64,000 nucleotides of DNA from Actinoplanes octamycinicus (GTDB lineage Bacteria; Actinomycetota; Actinomycetes; Mycobacteriales; Micromonosporaceae), in NCBI RefSeq assembly GCF_014205225.1, contig NZ_JACHNB010000001.1, positions 3,329,501 through 3,393,500 on the forward strand, in the 5' to 3' direction. The position numbers and the translations under genes were made by a program. Shown here one piece after another: positions 60,850-64,000 of the stretch (the first letter of the stretch is position 1; every line of letters starts with the position of its first letter). The notes under the pieces are model-generated. The model was not told the origin of the DNA. It did no database searches and worked only from the letters and a program-made list of their open reading frames with translations.

Positions 60850-62973
60850 CTAGGGGTGCCAGCCCGGATCGGTGCCGACCGTGGTGAGCCGCTGGGTGGC
60901 CCGGGACAGCGCGACGTAGAGGGTGCGCACGCCGGCCCGGTCGATCGCGATCTCGCCCGGCTCGACCAGCACCACCGCGTCGTACTCCATGCCCTTGGCC
61001 TCCAGCGCGGTGACCACCTGGACCCGCTCCGGCAGGCCGGCGACCCAGCCGGCCACCTCGTCGCGGCGCGGCACCGGGGCGATCACGCCGATCGTCCCGT
61101 CCACGTCGGCCAGCTGTTTCTCGGTCAGCTCGCGGACCGCGGCGGGCAGCGCCGCCCGCTCGGCGACCACGTCCACCGGGTCGACGCCGGTGGACCGGAC
61201 CGCGCGGGGCAGCGGCAGGTCGGGCAGGATCGCCCGGATCACCCCGGCGGCGACCGCGAAGATCTCCGACGAGTTGCGGTAGTTGGTGGTCAGCGCGTAG
61301 CTGTTCCGCTTGCGCGAGCCGAGCGCCCGCTCCCGGGCCCGGTCCAGCTCGGCCGGGTCGCCGGACCAGGCGGTCTGCGCCGGGTCGCCGACGATGGTCC
61401 AGGACGCGTACTGCCCGCGGCGGCCGATCATCCGCCACTGCATCGGCGAGACGTCCTGCGACTCGTCGACCACCACGTGCGCGTAGTCCCGGTAGTCCTC
61501 CTCGCGCTGCACCTGCTGGGCGCGCTGCGCGGCCTGCCGGTCGGCGAACGTGCTGACCTCCTGGATCCCGTCCCGCACGTGGAACGGGTTCTTGGTCTTG
61601 CGCTGCGGCTGCCGCGGGCGGCCCATCAGCTCGTCCAGCTCGTCCAGCAGCGCCACGTCGGCGATCGTCGGGCCGTGCTCGGCGAGCCCGTCGAACGAGC
61701 CCTGCAGGACCGCGATCTCCTCACGGGACAGCAGCCCATTGGCGTACGACCGGAGCCGTTTCGGGTCGGCCAGCCAGCGCAGCACCCGCATCGGGGTGAA
61801 CCGGGGCCACCACGCCTTGAGGAACTCCCGGAAGTCGGCGCGGTCGGCCAGCTCGGCCTCGAACTCGCGTTTCTCCGGCAGGCCGGTCACCTTCTGCTCG
61901 CGGGCCTGCGCCCAGAGCGCGTCGAAGATCCGGTCGAAGCCCTGGCCGCGCACCTCGTTGCGCCGGGCGCCGCGCTGCAGCACCTTGCGCCGGATCTGGT
62001 CCAGCTCCGGGGTGCCGAGCCGGAGCAGCGTGCCGCGGTAGAGCAGGCGCAGCTCGGCCGGGCCGCCCGGGACCGCGTCGTGCGAGGCCCGCTCCAGCAC
62101 CCGGCGCATCCGCAGCGAGCCCTTGATCGCGGCCACCTCGCCGGCGTCCACCCGGGTCGCGTCGTGACCCGGCACCAGCGAGCCGAGCGAGCGCAGCGTG
62201 GCGGTCTCCTCGCCGAGCGAGGGCAGCACGGTGGCGATGTACTCCACGAAGACGCCGGACGGGCCGACCACCAGGATGCCGCCGCCGGCGAACCGGCTGC
62301 GGTCCGAGTAGAGCAGGTAGGCGGCGCGGTGCAGGGCCACCGCGGTCTTGCCGGTGCCCGGGCCGCCGGTGACGATGGTCACCCCGGAGGCGGGGGAGCG
62401 GATCGCCTCGTCCTGCTCGCGCTGGATGGTGGCGACGATGTCGCGCATCCCGCGGCCGGTCGCCTTGGCCAGGCTGGCCAGCAGCGCGCCGTCGCCGACC
62501 ACCCGCATGCCGGGCGGGGCCGACTCCGGGTCGAGCAGGTCGTCCTCGATCCCGGTGACCCGCTCCCGGCTGGACTGGATCATCCGGCGCCGCACCACGC
62601 CCAGCGGCTCGGCCGGGGTGGCCTGGTAGAACGCCGCGGCGGCGGGCGCCCGCCAGTCGACGACCAGCGGTTTCGAGCTGTCGTCGCGGATGCCCATCCG
62701 GCCCACGTAGTGGGTGGCGCCGGTCTTCAGGTCGAGCCGGCCGAAGACCAGGCCCTCGTACTCGGTGTCCAGCGCGTGCCGGCGCCGGGCCGCGTGGTAC
62801 ACCATCGCGTCGCGCTCGACCAGCGCGCCGAAGGTCCCCACCCCGGCGAGCTGATAGCCCTCCTTCTCGGCGCGGGACGCGTCCTGGCGCAGCTCGGCGA
62901 GCCGGGCGTAGACCCGGTCCACGTGCTGCTGCTCGACCGCGATCTCCTGTTGCAGGACGGTGGCGTCGCTCAA
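60850..62973 (-). CDS. HelD/HelR-like UvrD-type helicase, RNA polymerase-associated
   Basis: The 707-aa SF1 ATPase has a coiled N-terminal arm (VEQQHVDRVYARLAELRQDA) and Walker A (VTGGPGTGKTAVALHRAAYL) interrupted by a large insertion. Walker B (VVVDESQDVSPMQW), GDPAQTAW, TTNYRNSSEIF and the final VALSRATQRL motif are present. This layout is typical of actinobacterial HelD/HelR proteins, which release stalled RNA polymerase and can confer rifamycin tolerance. The TTG at 62973 is favoured by AAAGGGAG ten bases upstream; GTG codons at 63000-63015 are alternatives. I saw no rifamycin-associated inverted repeat upstream. Confidence 0.88.
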   Translation of the reverse strand: MSDATVLQQEIAVEQQHVDRVYARLAELRQDASRAEKEGYQLAGVGTFGALVERDAMVYHAARRRHALDTEYEGLVFGRLDLKTGATHYVGRMGIRDDSSKPLVVDWRAPAAAAFYQATPAEPLGVVRRRMIQSSRERVTGIEDDLLDPESAPPGMRVVGDGALLASLAKATGRGMRDIVATIQREQDEAIRSPASGVTIVTGGPGTGKTAVALHRAAYLLYSDRSRFAGGGILVVGPSGVFVEYIATVLPSLGEETATLRSLGSLVPGHDATRVDAGEVAAIKGSLRMRRVLERASHDAVPGGPAELRLLYRGTLLRLGTPELDQIRRKVLQRGARRNEVRGQGFDRIFDALWAQAREQKVTGLPEKREFEAELADRADFREFLKAWWPRFTPMRVLRWLADPKRLRSYANGLLSREEIAVLQGSFDGLAEHGPTIADVALLDELDELMGRPRQPQRKTKNPFHVRDGIQEVSTFADRQAAQRAQQVQREEDYRDYAHVVVDESQDVSPMQWRMIGRRGQYASWTIVGDPAQTAWSGDPAELDRARERALGSRKRNSYALTTNYRNSSEIFAVAAGVIRAILPDLPLPRAVRSTGVDPVDVVAERAALPAAVRELTEKQLADVDGTIGVIAPVPRRDEVAGWVAGLPERVQVVTALEAKGMEYDAVVLVEPGEIAIDRAGVRTLYVALSRATQRLTTVGTDPGWHP

Positions 62974-63128
62974 GTCGGTCGTTCTCCCTTTCGTGCGCAC
63001 CACCAGCGCGCTCACGCGAAGGGGGCAATCGAACTTACTCCTGCCCGGCAACGCGCGTCGAAGCGGCCTGGTGTTCGCCGCATCGTTCGAGCCTTACAGA
63101 AACGACCGGAGGCTCGGGGATGTTCCGG

Positions 63129-64000
63129 CTAAGCGGCCTTGCGCAGGTGCGCGGGGCGCTGCGCCTTGCGGGTGCTGCGGTTCACCCGGCGGACGATGGT
63201 CAGCAGCGCGGCGGAGACCTCGTCCGGGCGCTCCAGCGGCAGCATGTGGCCGGCGCCGGGGCAGACGGTCAACTCCGCGCACGGCAGCGCGCCGGCGATC
63301 GACTCGGCGCAGGCCGGCGGGGTGAGCCGGTCCCGGTCGCCGACCAGCACCGCGGCCGGCACCTCGCCGACCGTGGCCAGGGTGTCCAGCCGCTGCTGGG
63401 CGCCGATCGAGGTGCGGAACCCGCCGATCGAGCGCAGCGACGCCCGGCCCACGCTGCGCAGGGTCAGGCCGAGGTCGTCCTCGGCGCACCGGTCGCCGAA
63501 GAGCAGCCAGCGCAGCGCCGGGGCCAGCGCGGGCAGCACCGCCCGGTGCGGGCGCCAGGCGCCGGAGCGGGCCAGCAGGCCGGCGCCGAGCGTCTCACCG
63601 GCCCGCAGCACGCCGGCCAGGGTGGGCGGCAGGCCGTACCGGGTGTGGGTGTGGCCCTCGGCGGTGGTGGAGACCAGCAGCAGGCCGGCCACCCGGGAGG
63701 CGAACTCGTCCGGGTGACGGTGCGCGTACTCCATGATCGTCATGCCGCCCATCGAGTGGCCGGCGAGCACCACCGGGCCGCTCGGAGCCAGCCGGCGCAG
63801 CACCTCGGCCAGGTCGTCGCCGAGCTGGTCCAGAGTGGCCGCGTGGCGCCGGGTGGCCGAGGAACGCCCGTGCCCCCGCGTGTCGTAGGCGATCACCCGG
63901 GGCGCGCGCCGGCCCAGCCCGCCCGCGCCGCCGTCTTGGCCGCAGAGGGCGCTCACCTGGTGCCGCCACGTGCGCCGATCCAAGCACCAGCCGTGCAGCA
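63129..64000 (-). CDS. Alpha/beta hydrolase, N-terminus beyond the window
   Basis: The visible 290 residues belong to an alpha/beta-hydrolase. It has LHGW...RTWRHQV near the window end, YDTRGHGRSS, the nucleophile elbow GHSMGG with the catalytic Ser, an acid in LVGDRDRLTPP, and the His in CPGAGHMLPLERPD. The first residues lie beyond base 64000. The closest style is the epoxide-hydrolase/peroxidase-like group; the substrate cannot be named. Confidence 0.9.
   Translation of the reverse strand, partial: LHGWCLDRRTWRHQVSALCGQDGGAGGLGRRAPRVIAYDTRGHGRSSATRRHAATLDQLGDDLAEVLRRLAPSGPVVLAGHSMGGMTIMEYAHRHPDEFASRVAGLLLVSTTAEGHTHTRYGLPPTLAGVLRAGETLGAGLLARSGAWRPHRAVLPALAPALRWLLFGDRCAEDDLGLTLRSVGRASLRSIGGFRTSIGAQQRLDTLATVGEVPAAVLVGDRDRLTPPACAESIAGALPCAELTVCPGAGHMLPLERPDEVSAALLTIVRRVNRSTRKAQRPAHLRKAA

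Noticed and set aside
60850..63130. A rifamycin-associated element controlling the HelD/HelR-like gene
   Set aside because: I looked for the known inverted-repeat type upstream of the start and did not find it, so induction by rifamycin is not supported.

Overview
The window is high-GC DNA from a filamentous actinomycete. GTG and TTG starts are frequent, and there is a large AfsR/SARP-type regulator, a SigE-family sigma factor, a dgt-dnaG neighbourhood and many secreted hydrolases. Gene style suggests Micromonosporaceae (an Actinoplanes-like organism), but no rRNA is present and that placement is inference.

Layout. 0-5.3 kb: end of a dGTPase gene, dnaG, a small conserved gene and a three-gene ABC-2 exporter. 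5.3-10.5 kb: a YihY/BrkB membrane protein, an EboE-like TIM-barrel protein, a YtxH-like protein, tRNA-Asn(GTT), an FAD amine-oxidase-like enzyme and a 57-aa peptide. 10.56 kb: a CAT-anticodon tRNA, probably tRNA-Ile2. From its 3' end to about 17 kb lies a mosaic accessory region. It holds a copy of the tRNA 3' half, duplicated non-coding blocks, a hicBA remnant, an RNase H-like protein lacking one catalytic acid, a NERD-UvrD helicase, a free-standing EF-Tu domain-2-like protein and a broken restriction specificity gene. 17.1-21.4 kb: an operon ending in a primase-helicase (AEP domain plus SF2 helicase), then an orphan excisionase-type antitoxin. 21.6-28 kb: ECF sigma factor with a membrane partner, SDR enzyme, hypothetical proteins including one with a 27-bp minisatellite, and a secreted GH18 chitinase.

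28-35.6 kb: an FAD monooxygenase and an operon in the order SARP regulator, 82-aa peptide, B12-dependent radical SAM enzyme of the RiPP-maturation class. 35.7-40.4 kb: a secreted GH2 glycosidase with a LamG domain, TetR and LysR regulators and a secreted protein made of two related domains. 40.6-45 kb: a PIG-L deacetylase, then a divergent pair in which a macrodomain gene faces a gene fusing an uracil-DNA-glycosylase-like domain to an ADP-ribosyltransferase domain. This pair is the strongest candidate for an undescribed system.

45-64 kb: small membrane proteins, SGNH lipoprotein, orphan solute-binding protein, phosphatase, argS preceded by a 16-aa arginine-rich leader ORF with a downstream hairpin, a Tat-exported 5'-nucleotidase, MerR regulator and Ser/Thr kinase, a STAS anti-anti-sigma factor, a pfkB-surE overlapping pair, a HelD/HelR-like helicase and an alpha/beta hydrolase cut by the window end. 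No rRNA, complete insertion sequence, integrase or CRISPR array was seen.
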